Shown here: piece after piece, positions 28,349 to 37,807 of the stretch
How the letters are laid out: the number at the start of each line of letters is the position of its first letter
Numbering within the stretch: position 1 is the first letter of the stretch
Assembly: GCF_030408855.1 (NCBI RefSeq)
Contig: NZ_CP047358.1
Location: 2,170,001 to 2,234,000 of the forward strand
DNA: 64,000 bases
Reading direction: 5' to 3'
Origin: Corynebacterium glaucum
Lineage (GTDB): Bacteria > Actinomycetota > Actinomycetes > Mycobacteriales > Mycobacteriaceae
Translations under genes and position numbers: made by a program
The notes under the pieces: generated by a model
Database searches by the model: none
What the model was told of the DNA's origin: nothing
Seen by the model: only the letters and a program-made list of their open reading frames with translations

Positions 28349-29363
28349 TCGGCACCTCCGGGGAGTTGGGCTGGGACGGCTGTGCGGCGTGGCGGCCGGC
28401 GGATGGCTGGGCAACCGGCGCGGAGCCCGCGGCGTACTGCGTGTGGCCTTCGGTGGACTGCATGTATGCCTCCTCGAGGGAGGCGCGGCGCTCGGTGAGC
28501 TCCGCGAGCTGCACGCCAGCGTGGAACGCGAGTGCGCCGACCTCGTCGGAGCTGACGTCGGCAACCTCGAGTACGGGGCGGCCGTCTGCGTCGACGGAAC
28601 GCGTGACACCAGCACCAGCGTTGCCGGCGCCTTCTAGCCCGCGGCGTAGCGCCTCTTCCAGCGCAGGCAGGTTGTCGCCCGCAGGGCGCACGACGGTGGT
28701 CACGCGCGAGTTGCCGCGGATGAAGTCCGCGACGGAGGTGTCGGCGACCAGGCGGCCGCGGCCGATGACGATGAGGTGGTCGGCGGTCTGCGCCATCTCG
28801 GCAAGCAGGTGCGAGGACACGAGCACGGTGCGGCCCTCGGCGGCAAGGGCGCGAAGCAGCCCGCGCACCCAGCGAATGCCTTCGGGGTCGAGGCCGTTGA
28901 CGGGCTCATCCAGAATCAGGTACTCCGGATCACCTAAAAGCGCCGCGGCAATACCCAGGCGCTGGTTCATGCCCAGCGAGAACCCGCCGACGCGCTTGCC
29001 AGCCACATCCGACAACCCGACCAGCGCCAGCACCTCGTCGACGCGCGACTTCGGCAGCCCGGCCGCCTGCGCCTGCCACAACAGCGACGCGCGGGCAGAA
29101 CGGTTCGGGTGAACCCCCTTCGCGTCTAACAGCGCTCCGACGGTTTGCGCGGGGTTGTCCAGGTTGGCGTAAGCCGAGCCGTCGATAAGCGATTGCCCTG
29201 CTGTGGGCTTGTCCAACCCTACGATCATGCGCATTGTGGTGGATTTGCCTGCGCCGTTGGGGCCGAGGAAGCCGGTGACGCGGCCGGGTGGGACGGTGAA
29301 TGTGAGGTCATCGACGGCCGTGACGGCGCCGTAGCGCTTGGTCAGACCTTGTACTTCAATCAT
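28341..29363 (-). CDS. ABC transporter ATP-binding protein (export type)
   Basis: A 340-residue ATPase of the antibiotic/lipid exporter group. Walker A is GPNGAGKST, the signature is FSLGMNQRLGIAAAL, Walker B is YLILDEPVNGLDPEG, and SSHLLAEM is the H-loop. An extra C-terminal domain (about 215-310) is followed by a Pro/Gln/Ala tail. Signature LGMNQ rather than LSGGQ is usual in this group. It is coupled to the permease by an 8-bp overlap and to the Nudix gene upstream by another 8-bp overlap. Confidence 0.9.
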   Translation of the reverse strand: MIEVQGLTKRYGAVTAVDDLTFTVPPGRVTGFLGPNGAGKSTTMRMIVGLDKPTAGQSLIDGSAYANLDNPAQTVGALLDAKGVHPNRSARASLLWQAQAAGLPKSRVDEVLALVGLSDVAGKRVGGFSLGMNQRLGIAAALLGDPEYLILDEPVNGLDPEGIRWVRGLLRALAAEGRTVLVSSHLLAEMAQTADHLIVIGRGRLVADTSVADFIRGNSRVTTVVRPAGDNLPALEEALRRGLEGAGNAGAGVTRSVDADGRPVLEVADVSSDEVGALAFHAGVQLAELTERRASLEEAYMQSTEGHTQYAAGSAPVAQPSAGRHAAQPSQPNSPEVPNA

Positions 29364-29817
29364 GCGTGACAGTATGCCTCAGCACGGCATCGAGTGAGGC
29401 GGCGAACCCCGGGTGGAGCGGCAACTCACGCAAATTGTCCAGCGGAACCCAACGAAGCTCCTCGCTTTCCTCATTGGCCTCGAGCGGGATCTGCTCGCCG
29501 CCGCGCGTGTGCGCGAGCACCGTGGTGTAGGTCCAGCCTTCCCGCTCGGTGGTCAGCAGCTCACCGCGGACCTCGACGAGCGCAGGGTCGATGCCGCACT
29601 CTTCCACCGTCTCCCGAATTGCGGTCTCAGCTGCGGTTTCGTGGCTGTCGCGCGCGCCGCCCGGAATCCCCCAGGTGCCGCCCTGCGCCGTCCACCACGC
29701 GCGGTGCTGCATAAGCACGGTGTCGCCCGCCTGCAGGAACAACCCCGCTGCGCCGTAGAGCCCCCAATACTTCGCGCCGCCTGCGCCGTGCACCCATCCG
29801 TTTCCATCGCCGAGCAT
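29356..29817 (-). CDS. Nudix hydrolase
   Basis: A 153-residue Nudix enzyme. The box GARDSHETAAETAIRETVEE fits GX5EX7REUXEEXGU, completed by CGI. Substrate choice (nucleotide, sugar nucleotide or capped RNA) is not readable. It is the first gene of a three-gene unit with the ABC exporter, overlapping it by 8 bp. The start could be MLGDGNGW at 29817. It is divergent from glnX, with 36 bp between the starts. Confidence 0.9.
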   Translation of the reverse strand: MLGDGNGWVHGAGGAKYWGLYGAAGLFLQAGDTVLMQHRAWWTAQGGTWGIPGGARDSHETAAETAIRETVEECGIDPALVEVRGELLTTEREGWTYTTVLAHTRGGEQIPLEANEESEELRWVPLDNLRELPLHPGFAASLDAVLRHTVTHD

Positions 29818-29841
29818 ACCCCCACTTTCGCACAGATTGGA

Positions 29842-29847
29842 TATTCT
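29842..29847 (+). promoter_or_regulatory. Candidate -10 element of glnX
   Basis: TATTCT ends 6 bases before the glnX ATG, giving a transcript start at the initiator codon and hence a leaderless mRNA. The intervening TGGGGA could instead act as a weak ribosome site if transcription starts upstream. Confidence 0.45.
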
Positions 29848-29853
29848 TGGGGA

Positions 29854-31290
29854 ATGGTTCAGCAGTTAAGCGAGCGCGCCCCAGAGCCATCGCTTGACGA
29901 CGAATGGCTCGATCGGCTCGACACCGTCGATGGCCAGCCGGAGCGCCGCACGACCTGGCAGATGTTGCAGGACACGTTCACCGGCCCGGCGCGGATGGCG
30001 CGCAGGACGTCGGTGTTCTTGGCATCGACGCCAGGGCAGATTATCGCCATGATGATGGTGTTGACGATTGCGTTGCTCGCCGCTGGGTTTTCCATGAGCC
30101 AGTCGATGGGGTCCCGCCAGCGCGCGCTGGACACGCTGACCACCGCTACTGAGCCGATGAGCCACTCGGCGCACCTACTGTACAGCTCCCTGTCGTCTGC
30201 GGACACGGTGGCGACGTCGGGTTTTGCACAGCCGGGGCTGCTCTCGCGGGAGCAGTTGGCGCTGTACATGGCTTCGATTGACCGGGCGGCGGTGACGGCT
30301 GCGGACATCTACGAGGGCGCGGTGGTCGCGGAGTCGATGGACAGCGGCAGCGGCTTCGGCGTGGCCCAGGAGGGCGAGATCACGGGCTACGTCACCGAGA
30401 TCCTGCGCGACCTGCCCGTGTACACGGCGCTGATGGAGCGCGCGAAGGTGAACCAGCGCCTGGGCAACCCGGTGGGCGTGGCGTACATGACGGAGGCGAG
30501 CACCGTCATGCGCGAGCAGATGCTGCGCAGCGCGGACCGGTTGTCTTCGGTGACGCAGCAGGAAGTCGCCGCCGAGGTGAAGCGGCTGAGTTCCCCGCAG
30601 TGGGTGCCCATCAGCGGTCTCATTGCGGCGCTGGTGTTGCTCGCGGCGGCGCAGTGGTGGCTCTGGCGTGTGTTCCGGCGGCGGTTGAACCGCGGGTTCG
30701 TGGCCGCGACGCTGTGCATCGTGGTGGCCATCGTGTGGGCGGGTGTGTCCAACTTCCAGTCGTGGCAGTCCGGTGTCGTGGGTTTCAACCAGGCCGCTCG
30801 CCCCTGGGAGCAGCTCACCGACGCCCGCATTCAGGCGCAGGAATCGCGTACCGACGAAACGCTCGCCCTCCTATCGCGCCGCTCCTTGACCCGTTCCGCA
30901 CAGTCCTTCGACCTGACCTACAAGAACGTCTCCGAGGCACTCGACGCGTTCGAGGAGGTCTCCGGGGCGCCTCCAGAGCTGCTCTCCGCGCGCCGGGCCC
31001 TCGACGAGTGGGCAGCCGGGCACAACGAGCTTTCCGCAGCGCTTGTCGACGGCCGCTTTGAAGCCGCCACCGACATCCTCAACGCCCGTCCCGGCTCGGC
31101 GGAAGCTTTCGCGCAGCTGGACCAGGACCTGCAGCACTTGATCAATGAGTCGCGGGAGAACACCCGCATTTATATCACTGCCTCACTGGATGCGACTCGG
31201 CTGGTCTCTACCGCCGTCGCTGTGCTGACACTGCTCGCGGTGGCGTGCATTTGGGTGGGCATTCGCCGCCGGCTTGGGGAGTACTTCTGA
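29854..31290 (+). CDS. glnX: GlnX-type transmembrane signalling protein
   Basis: A 478-residue membrane protein with four hydrophobic helices: IIAMMMVLTIALLAAGFSM, ISGLIAALVLLAAAQWWLW, GFVAATLCIVVAIVWAGVSN, and VSTAVAVLTLLAVACIWVGI. Large extracytoplasmic loops lie between them. In C. glutamicum GlnX passes amino-acid availability sensed by GlnH to the kinase PknG, which controls 2-oxoglutarate dehydrogenase through OdhI. The assignment rests on topology and on the exact glnX-glnH-pknG order followed by pta-ackA. The start at 29854 (MVQQLSERAPEP) is chosen over the frame running back to 29413, which overlaps the Nudix gene. Confidence 0.85.
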   Translation: MVQQLSERAPEPSLDDEWLDRLDTVDGQPERRTTWQMLQDTFTGPARMARRTSVFLASTPGQIIAMMMVLTIALLAAGFSMSQSMGSRQRALDTLTTATEPMSHSAHLLYSSLSSADTVATSGFAQPGLLSREQLALYMASIDRAAVTAADIYEGAVVAESMDSGSGFGVAQEGEITGYVTEILRDLPVYTALMERAKVNQRLGNPVGVAYMTEASTVMREQMLRSADRLSSVTQQEVAAEVKRLSSPQWVPISGLIAALVLLAAAQWWLWRVFRRRLNRGFVAATLCIVVAIVWAGVSNFQSWQSGVVGFNQAARPWEQLTDARIQAQESRTDETLALLSRRSLTRSAQSFDLTYKNVSEALDAFEEVSGAPPELLSARRALDEWAAGHNELSAALVDGRFEAATDILNARPGSAEAFAQLDQDLQHLINESRENTRIYITASLDATRLVSTAVAVLTLLAVACIWVGIRRRLGEYF

Positions 31291-32396
31291 TGCGCGGCGC
31301 AGCGCTGAAACGCGCGCTGGTCGGGAGCGCACTCGCCGGTTGTACCCTCGCCGGCTGCGCCGCGAGCCCGCCGCCGCTCCCCGTAGAAGATCCGCCGCTG
31401 ACCTACCGCGTCGCCCCGCAGCCGCCCGGCTCTGAACTCGACCCGCCCGGAATCCCGCCTGAAGGTAACTTCACTGGTGGAGACGGCAGCTGGGAGTGGC
31501 CCGGCTCGCTTCCTCCCGGCTCGGAGGAGGACCGCGAGGGCCCGCACATGCAGCGCATTCGCGACCGCGGCCGCATCATCGTCGGCGTGGACCAGTCGCA
31601 GTACCTGCTCTCCTACCGCGAACCCACCCAGGGCGACTTGCGGGGTTTCGAAGTCGACCTCGCCCGCGAGGTTGCCAAGGACATCTTCGCTCCCGACGAC
31701 GCGACAGCAGACGAGCTCAAGGCCGCCGCCGCGAAGGTGGACTTTCGCTTCGTGGAACCTTCCGCCCGCGCCGAAACGCTTCGCGCCGGGGACGTCGACA
31801 TTGTCATCCGCACGATGACCATCACCCCGGAGCGCGCCGAACTGGTCGACTTCTCCACGCCCTACCTCACCTCCCACGTGCGCGTGCTTGCCCCGCGCGA
31901 CCGTGGCATTGCGAGCGTCGACGACCTGCGCGACCGAACCATCTGCGTGGTCGACGGAACGAACCTGGTCAACCTCGTGCGAGCGGAGATGCCAAAATCG
32001 CACGTCCTACGCACCCGCAGCTGGTCGGATTGCCTCATGGCCACCCAGCAGTTCCAAGCCGATGCGGTAATTGGCGACGACGCCGTGCTCGCCGGCATGG
32101 TCGCTCAAGATCCGCTCGCCCAGATCTTCTCCGACCCACTCGCCGAACAGCTCTACGCCGTCGGCGTTCCGAAGGGTCATGATGATCTTGTACGCCAAGT
32201 CAATTACACCATTGAACGCGTCAGCCGTGACGGCACCTGGAGCAGGCTCTACAGGCAGTGGTTGGGCAATTCGCTTTCCGACGCCTGGCTGCCGCGCCGC
32301 ATGTACCGCGACGTCTCAGCCGAAGCAACGTCTGAAGCGCCTACCGAGTCAACGACCGAATCGGAAACCGAAACAGCGACAGAGGAGGCGAGCTAG
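31290..32396 (+). CDS. glnH: GlnH amino-acid-binding lipoprotein
   Basis: A 368-residue family 3 solute-binding lipoprotein. Two lipobox candidates lie in the signal peptide (LAGC ending at Cys18 and at Cys23). Core motifs are RGRIIVGVDQSQYLLSYR, LRGFEVDLAREVAKDIF and MTITPERAELVDFSTPYL. In related bacteria it binds Asp/Glu and acts as a sensor rather than an importer; no permease is adjacent, which fits. The ATG overlaps the glnX stop (TGATG). The C-terminus is a Thr/Ser/Glu tail (ESTTESETETATEEAS). Confidence 0.88.
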   Translation: MRGAALKRALVGSALAGCTLAGCAASPPPLPVEDPPLTYRVAPQPPGSELDPPGIPPEGNFTGGDGSWEWPGSLPPGSEEDREGPHMQRIRDRGRIIVGVDQSQYLLSYREPTQGDLRGFEVDLAREVAKDIFAPDDATADELKAAAAKVDFRFVEPSARAETLRAGDVDIVIRTMTITPERAELVDFSTPYLTSHVRVLAPRDRGIASVDDLRDRTICVVDGTNLVNLVRAEMPKSHVLRTRSWSDCLMATQQFQADAVIGDDAVLAGMVAQDPLAQIFSDPLAEQLYAVGVPKGHDDLVRQVNYTIERVSRDGTWSRLYRQWLGNSLSDAWLPRRMYRDVSAEATSEAPTESTTESETETATEEAS

Positions 32397-34913
32397 ATGG
32401 CGATCGAGCGCGGAACCAGCGAAGACAGGGGCCCTGATTCCGGCCCCGATCCCACCGAAGCGGTGCTCTACGACCCGTTCGCCGACGATGATGATGATGC
32501 TGACGATGATGATGCTGACGATGATGATGCCGGCGACGACGGCGGCGGCTTTGAGCAGGAGGAACCGGACACCGAAGCCGTAGCTTTCGACCCGTTCGCG
32601 GTGGACGATAACGAAGCGGTCGACGAAGACGACGAGGATTCCGGCATCAGCGACGCCGCCTACGCCGAACTCGGCGACATGGCGGGCCTACTTAAGGACC
32701 TCGAGAAGTTGCGGCGCGGAGGCGGTCGCGAGGAGACGTCCCAACGCTCCAGGCTCCAAGCCCTGGATACCTTCCGCGAGCGGCGTGGCACGCGCCGCGC
32801 GAGCCGGATGGTTGCCGATGGCATGGTGGAGCTGCCCTGGGTGCAGCCCGCCGAGCCGAAAGAGGCGCTGCACGACCCCACCGCTGCGGTGGTGCAGAAG
32901 GGGATCCCCGCCCCCGCCCTGCACCCCGGCGATGTCGTCGCGGGACAGTACGAGATTCTTGGCGTGATCGCCCACGGCGGCATGGGCTGGATCTACCTGG
33001 CGCAGGACCACTACGTGGCCGGACGCGTGGTGGTGCTGAAGGGTCTGCACTCCACCGACAACCCGGACGAGGCGGCTGCTGCGGCGGCGGAGCGGGAGTT
33101 CCTCGCGGACATCACCCACCCCGGCATCGTGAAGATCTTCAACTTCATCGACGACCCACGCGTGCCAGGCGGATTTATAGTGATGGAGTACGTGGGCGGG
33201 CCGTCGTTACGCGAAGCGCGCAACGCTGCACCCGGACACCTCCTGGAACCCGACATTGCGATTGCGTACATCCTGGAGGTGCTGCCGGCGCTGGGGTACC
33301 TGCACTCGCGCGGCGTGGTGTACAACGACCTGAAGCCGGACAACATCATTGTGACCGAGGACCAGGTGAAGCTGATCGACCTGGGCGCGGTGTCCGGCAT
33401 CGGTGCATTCGGCTTTATCTATGGCACTCGCGGCTTCCAAGCGCCAGAGGTGGCCACGGAGGGCCCGACGATCGAATCCGACATTTACACCGTCGGGCGC
33501 ACGCTCGCGGCGCTGATCATCGACCTCCCGACTTCCGACGGCGTCTACGACCCGGGCATTCCCACCCCGAGCACCGAGCCAATGTTTCGCCGCTACATCT
33601 CGCTCTACCGCGTCATCGCGCGCTGCTGCCACAAAGATCCCGCGCTCCGCTTCCACTCAGCAAAGGCGCTTGAGCTGCAGCTTCTCGGTGTGCTGCGCGA
33701 ACTCATCGCGGTGCGCGACGGCAAGACCTACCCCGCGCAGCACTCGCTTTTCTCGCCGCAGCGTACGACGTTCGGCACAAAGCACCTGGTGTTTCGCACC
33801 GACCAGCTCATCGATGGCATCACCCGCACCGTCGAAATCACCCCGCAGGAAGTCGTCGCCGCGCTGCCGTCGCCGCTGATCAACCGCCACGACGTCGGCG
33901 CCGCGATGCTCCAAGGATCCTCGTATGCCGAGCCCCAGGAGACCCTGGAGACGCTGCGCCAGGCGATGCGCACGCCGCAATACAAAGAATCGATGGAGAT
34001 CCCGTTCGCTGTCGTGCGCACCATGCTCGACCTCGGTCTCACCTCGCAGGCGCGCTCGTGGCTCGGCTCGCTCGACGAAAAATACGGCGAGAACTGGCGT
34101 TTCTTCTGGTACTTCGGCGTGGTCAACCTTCTCCTCGGCGACTTTGCGCAAGCTCAGCGCGACTTCTCCCGCGTCCTGGGCATCCTCCCCGGCGAGGCAG
34201 CGCCCAAGCTCGCCATCGCGGCCGTCGATGAGCTCTTGCTCCAGCAAGCAGGTCTCAGGGAGGAGCAATTGCTTGACGACGACCTGGCCCGCGCCTGTGC
34301 CGGCATCCGAACGTCTCTGGACGACATTCCTTCGCGGGTGTTCCAGGATCTCGTCGCAGCCGGCGTACTGGACGACGAATGGTCGATGGTTGCCGACAAC
34401 CCCGCCATGCTGCGCTTTCACGCCATGCGCCTGTATTCGCTGGTGTGGTTGGCCAATCCGACGACGGTGTCGTCGGCGTTCGGGCTGGCTAGGCAGTTGA
34501 TGAACGAAGGCGAGGTAGAGTTGGCCGTCGCTGCGCTGGATCGCGTTCCGCAGTCCTCGCGCCACCACCGGATGGCGCAGCTCACGGCGATATTGTGCCT
34601 GGTGGCGCAGGACCTGACCGAGGCTCGTATCCGCCGCGCGGCGCGTCGCTTGGAGGAGATCCCGTCCACCGAGCCCAGGTTCTTGCAGGTGAAGATCTTC
34701 GTGCTGCGCGCTGCGCTGACGTTCCTCCGCCAGAACAGGGTCTACGGCGCTGCGTCGCACAAACCGCTCTTCGAGTACCCCTTCAACGTGCGCGGACTTC
34801 GCCGCGGCCTGGCGATCACCCTGCGCGAGCAGGCCCGCGTCGCTCCGTACCCGCGCCACCGGTACGCGCTGGTGGACATGGCGAACAAGGTCCGCCCCGC
34901 CACCTGGTTCTAA
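32397..34913 (+). CDS. pknG: Serine/threonine protein kinase PknG
   Basis: An 838-residue soluble kinase. Residues about 1-100 are acidic and disordered, with two copies of a TEAVxxDPFAxDD motif around an Asp-rich run. The kinase domain starts near 185: Gly loop GVIAHGGMGWIYLAQ, Lys in VVLKGL, catalytic loop YNDLKPDNII, DLG in place of DFG (KLIDLGAVSG). The catalytic loop lacks the Arg of HRD, a PknG hallmark. The C-terminal half is TPR-like. No Cys-rich rubredoxin motif is present, unlike M. tuberculosis PknG but like C. glutamicum. It phosphorylates OdhI/GarA-type FHA proteins to relieve inhibition of 2-oxoglutarate dehydrogenase. The ATG directly follows the glnH stop. Confidence 0.95.
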   Translation: MAIERGTSEDRGPDSGPDPTEAVLYDPFADDDDDADDDDADDDDAGDDGGGFEQEEPDTEAVAFDPFAVDDNEAVDEDDEDSGISDAAYAELGDMAGLLKDLEKLRRGGGREETSQRSRLQALDTFRERRGTRRASRMVADGMVELPWVQPAEPKEALHDPTAAVVQKGIPAPALHPGDVVAGQYEILGVIAHGGMGWIYLAQDHYVAGRVVVLKGLHSTDNPDEAAAAAAEREFLADITHPGIVKIFNFIDDPRVPGGFIVMEYVGGPSLREARNAAPGHLLEPDIAIAYILEVLPALGYLHSRGVVYNDLKPDNIIVTEDQVKLIDLGAVSGIGAFGFIYGTRGFQAPEVATEGPTIESDIYTVGRTLAALIIDLPTSDGVYDPGIPTPSTEPMFRRYISLYRVIARCCHKDPALRFHSAKALELQLLGVLRELIAVRDGKTYPAQHSLFSPQRTTFGTKHLVFRTDQLIDGITRTVEITPQEVVAALPSPLINRHDVGAAMLQGSSYAEPQETLETLRQAMRTPQYKESMEIPFAVVRTMLDLGLTSQARSWLGSLDEKYGENWRFFWYFGVVNLLLGDFAQAQRDFSRVLGILPGEAAPKLAIAAVDELLLQQAGLREEQLLDDDLARACAGIRTSLDDIPSRVFQDLVAAGVLDDEWSMVADNPAMLRFHAMRLYSLVWLANPTTVSSAFGLARQLMNEGEVELAVAALDRVPQSSRHHRMAQLTAILCLVAQDLTEARIRRAARRLEEIPSTEPRFLQVKIFVLRAALTFLRQNRVYGAASHKPLFEYPFNVRGLRRGLAITLREQARVAPYPRHRYALVDMANKVRPATWF
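32487..32535. repeat. Asp-codon tandem repeat in pknG
   Basis: GATGATGATGCTGAC-type 15-bp units repeated about three times encode DDDDADDDDADDDDAG. The repeat is in-frame and could vary in length. Use of GAT here contrasts with the GAC preference around it. Confidence 0.8.
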
Positions 34914-34963
34914 CCCACCCCGTCACGACCCGGCGCCCCGGCAGTCGAAGCGGCTTGCAGACG

Positions 34964-35052
34964 CAAACCCGGATAGTTGCGCGGCCTTACGTATGGAAGT
35001 TCACACGTAAGGGACTGGAACTATCCGGGTTTGTTGCTGTTATCCGGGTTTG
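34964..35052. repeat. Dispersed palindromic element, copy 2
   Basis: Perfect 15-bp outer arms at 34964-34978 (CAAACCCGGATAGTT) and 35019-35033, an inner perfect CCTTACGT/ACGTAAGG stem at 34985-34992 and 35005-35012, then an extra TATCCGGGTTTG at 35041-35052. The spacing and core match copy 1 at 26421-26528. It lies between the convergent pknG and ackA genes. Confidence 0.88.
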
Positions 35053-35100
35053 ACGCCGGGGTGAGGCGCAGCGGGGCCGACGCGCGCCCCGGTACGAGCG

Positions 35101-36306
35101 CTAGCGGATCTGGGACGCCAAGCGCGCCGCCTTCTGCGCGATCGCGAGCTCCTCGTTCGTCGGCACGACCAGAACCTTTGTCGTCGAGTTGTCGGTGGAG
35201 ATGATGCGCGGGCCATCGTTAGGCAGGTCGTTCTTCTCCGGGTCGATCTCGATGCCGTACATCCTCATGTTGTCCAGGGCGTCTGCGCGCACGTGCTTAT
35301 CGTTCTCGCCGACACCCGCGGTGAAGGTGATGGCATCGACGCGGCCGAGCGCGATCATGTAGGAACCGATGAAGCGGCGCAGCTGGTTGATGTAGACGTT
35401 GTACGCCAGCCAGGCGTTTTCGTCCTCATTATCGATCATGGTGCGCAACTCGCGGAAGTCGTTGACACCGGAGAGGCCCTTCACACCGGACTGGCGGTTG
35501 AGCAGGTTGTCGATCTCGTCGATGCTCATGCCGCCCTGGCGGTACAGGTGGAAAATGATGCCCGGGTCGATGTCGCCGGAACGCGTACCCATGACCAGAC
35601 CGGCAAGCGGTGTCAGGCCCATCGAGGTGTCAATCGCGTGGCCGTTTTCCACTGCAGAGCAAGACGCGCCGTTGCCCAGGTGCAGCACGATCTGTCGGGT
35701 GTGCAACGGATCGCGGTCGATGAGTGCCGGGACTTGCGAGGACACGAACTCGTGCGAGGTGCCGTGGAAACCGTAGCGGCGCACCAGGTTCTTCTCCGCC
35801 ACCTCGGCGTTGATGGCATACAGTGCGGCGGCCGGCGGCAGGTCGCGGAAGAAGCCGGTATCGAACACTGCCACGTGCGGAATGTTCGGCAGCAGTTTGC
35901 GCGCGACCTCGATGCCGTCGATGTTGGCGGGGTTGTGCAACGGCGCCAGCGGGATGAGCGTACGGATCATCTCGACGACCGGATCCGAGATCAGCTCCGG
36001 CTGGGAGAACACCATGCCGCCGTGGACCACGCGGTGACCAGCGGCAACGATGTCCAGCTGGGTTGGTCCGACACCTTTGGCGTCGAGAAGCGCGAAGGTC
36101 TCCTCGAGACCGACCGCATGGGTGGCAACTTCCTTCTGCACGACGTACTTCTGCCCCGCGTGCTTGACGGTGATGCGACCGGAGGGTTCACCGATCTGCT
36201 CGACAAGGCCGGATACGAACGGCTCGTCGGAGGCGGAAGCGGTTGGGTCGACGATCTGGAACTTGATCGAGGACGACCCGGAGTTAATAACTAGGACGTA
36301 GGACAT
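35101..36306 (-). CDS. ackA: Acetate kinase
   Basis: A 401-residue acetate kinase that interconverts acetyl phosphate + ADP with acetate + ATP. ASKHA-fold motifs: [69 protein letters not shown] and TAGVGEND. Full length. It is five bases downstream of pta, so one transcript supplies the acetate activation and overflow pathway. It converges with pknG; the two operons together touch the 2-oxoglutarate/acetyl-CoA branch of metabolism. Confidence 0.97.
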   Translation of the reverse strand: MSYVLVINSGSSSIKFQIVDPTASASDEPFVSGLVEQIGEPSGRITVKHAGQKYVVQKEVATHAVGLEETFALLDAKGVGPTQLDIVAAGHRVVHGGMVFSQPELISDPVVEMIRTLIPLAPLHNPANIDGIEVARKLLPNIPHVAVFDTGFFRDLPPAAALYAINAEVAEKNLVRRYGFHGTSHEFVSSQVPALIDRDPLHTRQIVLHLGNGASCSAVENGHAIDTSMGLTPLAGLVMGTRSGDIDPGIIFHLYRQGGMSIDEIDNLLNRQSGVKGLSGVNDFRELRTMIDNEDENAWLAYNVYINQLRRFIGSYMIALGRVDAITFTAGVGENDKHVRADALDNMRMYGIEIDPEKNDLPNDGPRIISTDNSTTKVLVVPTNEELAIAQKAARLASQIR

Positions 36307-36311
36307 AAAGC

Positions 36312-37664
36312 TTACTTCTCCCCCGCCTGGATCGCGGTGATGGCGACGGTGTTGACAATGTCCGGCACGGTCGCGCCGCGCGACAGGTCGTTGACCGGCT
36401 TGTTCAAGCCCTGCAGAACCGGGCCGACGGCGAGGGCGTTACCGGTGCGCTGCGCGATCTTGTAGCCAGCGTTGCCTGCCTCCAGGTCCGGGAAGATGAA
36501 CACGTTGGCCTGACCGGCGACCGGGGAATCCGGGGCCTTCTTCTTGCCCACGCCCGGGTCGCATGCCGCATCAAACTGCAGCGGGCCGTCCACGACCAGG
36601 CCCGGCTTGGCCTTCTTCGCCTCCTCGACAGCCTGCACCGCGCGGTCCACGTCCGGACCGGAACCGGAGGTGCCGGTGGAGTAGGACAGGATGGCGACCT
36701 TCGGATCGATGCCGAACTGCGACGCCGTGTGCGCAGAAACCGCAGCGATCTCACCGATCTGCTCGGCGGTCGGGTTCGGGTTCACCGCGCAGTCGCCGAA
36801 CGCCCACAGACGCCCGCGCATGATCATGAGGAAGATCGACGAGACCACGGAAGCGCCCGGCGCAGTCTTAATGATTTGGAAGGACGGCTTAATGGTGTGC
36901 GCCGTGGTGTGGGCCGCGCCGGACACCATGCCGTCGGCAAGGCCTTTGTGCACCATCATCGTGGCGAAGTAGGAGATGTCCTTCATCGTCTCGCGCGCCT
37001 CGTCGAGGGTGATGCCCTTCTTCTTGCGCAGCTCAGCGAAGTCGGCGGCGAACTCCTCGAGCAGCTCCGACTCGAGGTGGTTAATGATGTGTGCTTTCGA
37101 CAGGTCCAGGCCCAGGTCAGCAGCTCGACGCTTGATGTCCGCCTCTTCGCCCAGAATGGTCAGCTCCGCAACGTCCTGGCGCAGCAGCTGATCCGCGGCC
37201 TGCAGGATGCGGTCGTCCTCACCCTCCGGCAGCACGATGTGCGAGTGGTTCTCCTTCGCCTTCGCAATCAGCCAGGACTCAAAAACGGTCGCAGACATCA
37301 CCGGCTCGGCCTCGAGCTCTACGCTTAACGACGACCCGTCGCCAAGCTGCTGCCCCGTGACCACCGTGGCCTTACCGCCCAGCTCTTCAACGCGACGCTG
37401 CGCGAGGGTCGCTGCACGCTCATCATCAGCCACCAGCACCACCGGCGCACCGAATGCTGCGGCGACTTCGGCATCGAAGTTGTAGTCGCCGGTGCCGACG
37501 AACAGCGCGTCGCCGGTGTTGATGCCGGAGTTGTAAACCTCGGCGATTTCGGTGCCCTCAATCTGCTTCGGTTCAAGCCCGAGCTGGGACGCGACAGCGG
37601 TGATGTCAATGCCGTCAAGCGAGCGGTTGACAGGGGTGATCAGCAAAGACTTGCTTTCAGCCAT
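36312..37664 (-). CDS. pta: Phosphate acetyltransferase
   Basis: A 450-residue phosphotransacetylase (acetyl-CoA + phosphate to acetyl phosphate). A short N-terminal regulatory part (about 1-125, with [20 protein letters not shown]) precedes the catalytic PTA domain (about 130-450). The latter holds [58 protein letters not shown] and [19 protein letters not shown]. The size matches other corynebacterial Pta, shorter than the 714-residue E. coli form. It is the first gene of the pta-ackA operon. Confidence 0.96.
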   Translation of the reverse strand: MAESKSLLITPVNRSLDGIDITAVASQLGLEPKQIEGTEIAEVYNSGINTGDALFVGTGDYNFDAEVAAAFGAPVVLVADDERAATLAQRRVEELGGKATVVTGQQLGDGSSLSVELEAEPVMSATVFESWLIAKAKENHSHIVLPEGEDDRILQAADQLLRQDVAELTILGEEADIKRRAADLGLDLSKAHIINHLESELLEEFAADFAELRKKKGITLDEARETMKDISYFATMMVHKGLADGMVSGAAHTTAHTIKPSFQIIKTAPGASVVSSIFLMIMRGRLWAFGDCAVNPNPTAEQIGEIAAVSAHTASQFGIDPKVAILSYSTGTSGSGPDVDRAVQAVEEAKKAKPGLVVDGPLQFDAACDPGVGKKKAPDSPVAGQANVFIFPDLEAGNAGYKIAQRTGNALAVGPVLQGLNKPVNDLSRGATVPDIVNTVAITAIQAGEK

Positions 37665-37807
37665 GGGGTCGCCTTTCGTAGGTGCGGTGCGGTTCGTACG
37701 CAGGCAAGTCTACCGGTGTAACTCGGCCCAGGTTGGGGTCTAGAACGAGACCCAGCGCACATCTAGGCACCTCACGTGGTGCGGTTCCGAAAGGCTAGAG
37801 CCGCGGC

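Noticed and set aside
29413..29853. N-terminal extension of GlnX back to 29413
   Set aside because: It overlaps the well-supported Nudix gene on the opposite strand, and the extension is Arg/Pro-rich with no homology to GlnX.
32397..34913. Rubredoxin domain in PknG, as in M. tuberculosis
   Set aside because: No paired CxxC motifs occur; the only adjacent Cys residues are in RCCHKDP of the kinase C-lobe.
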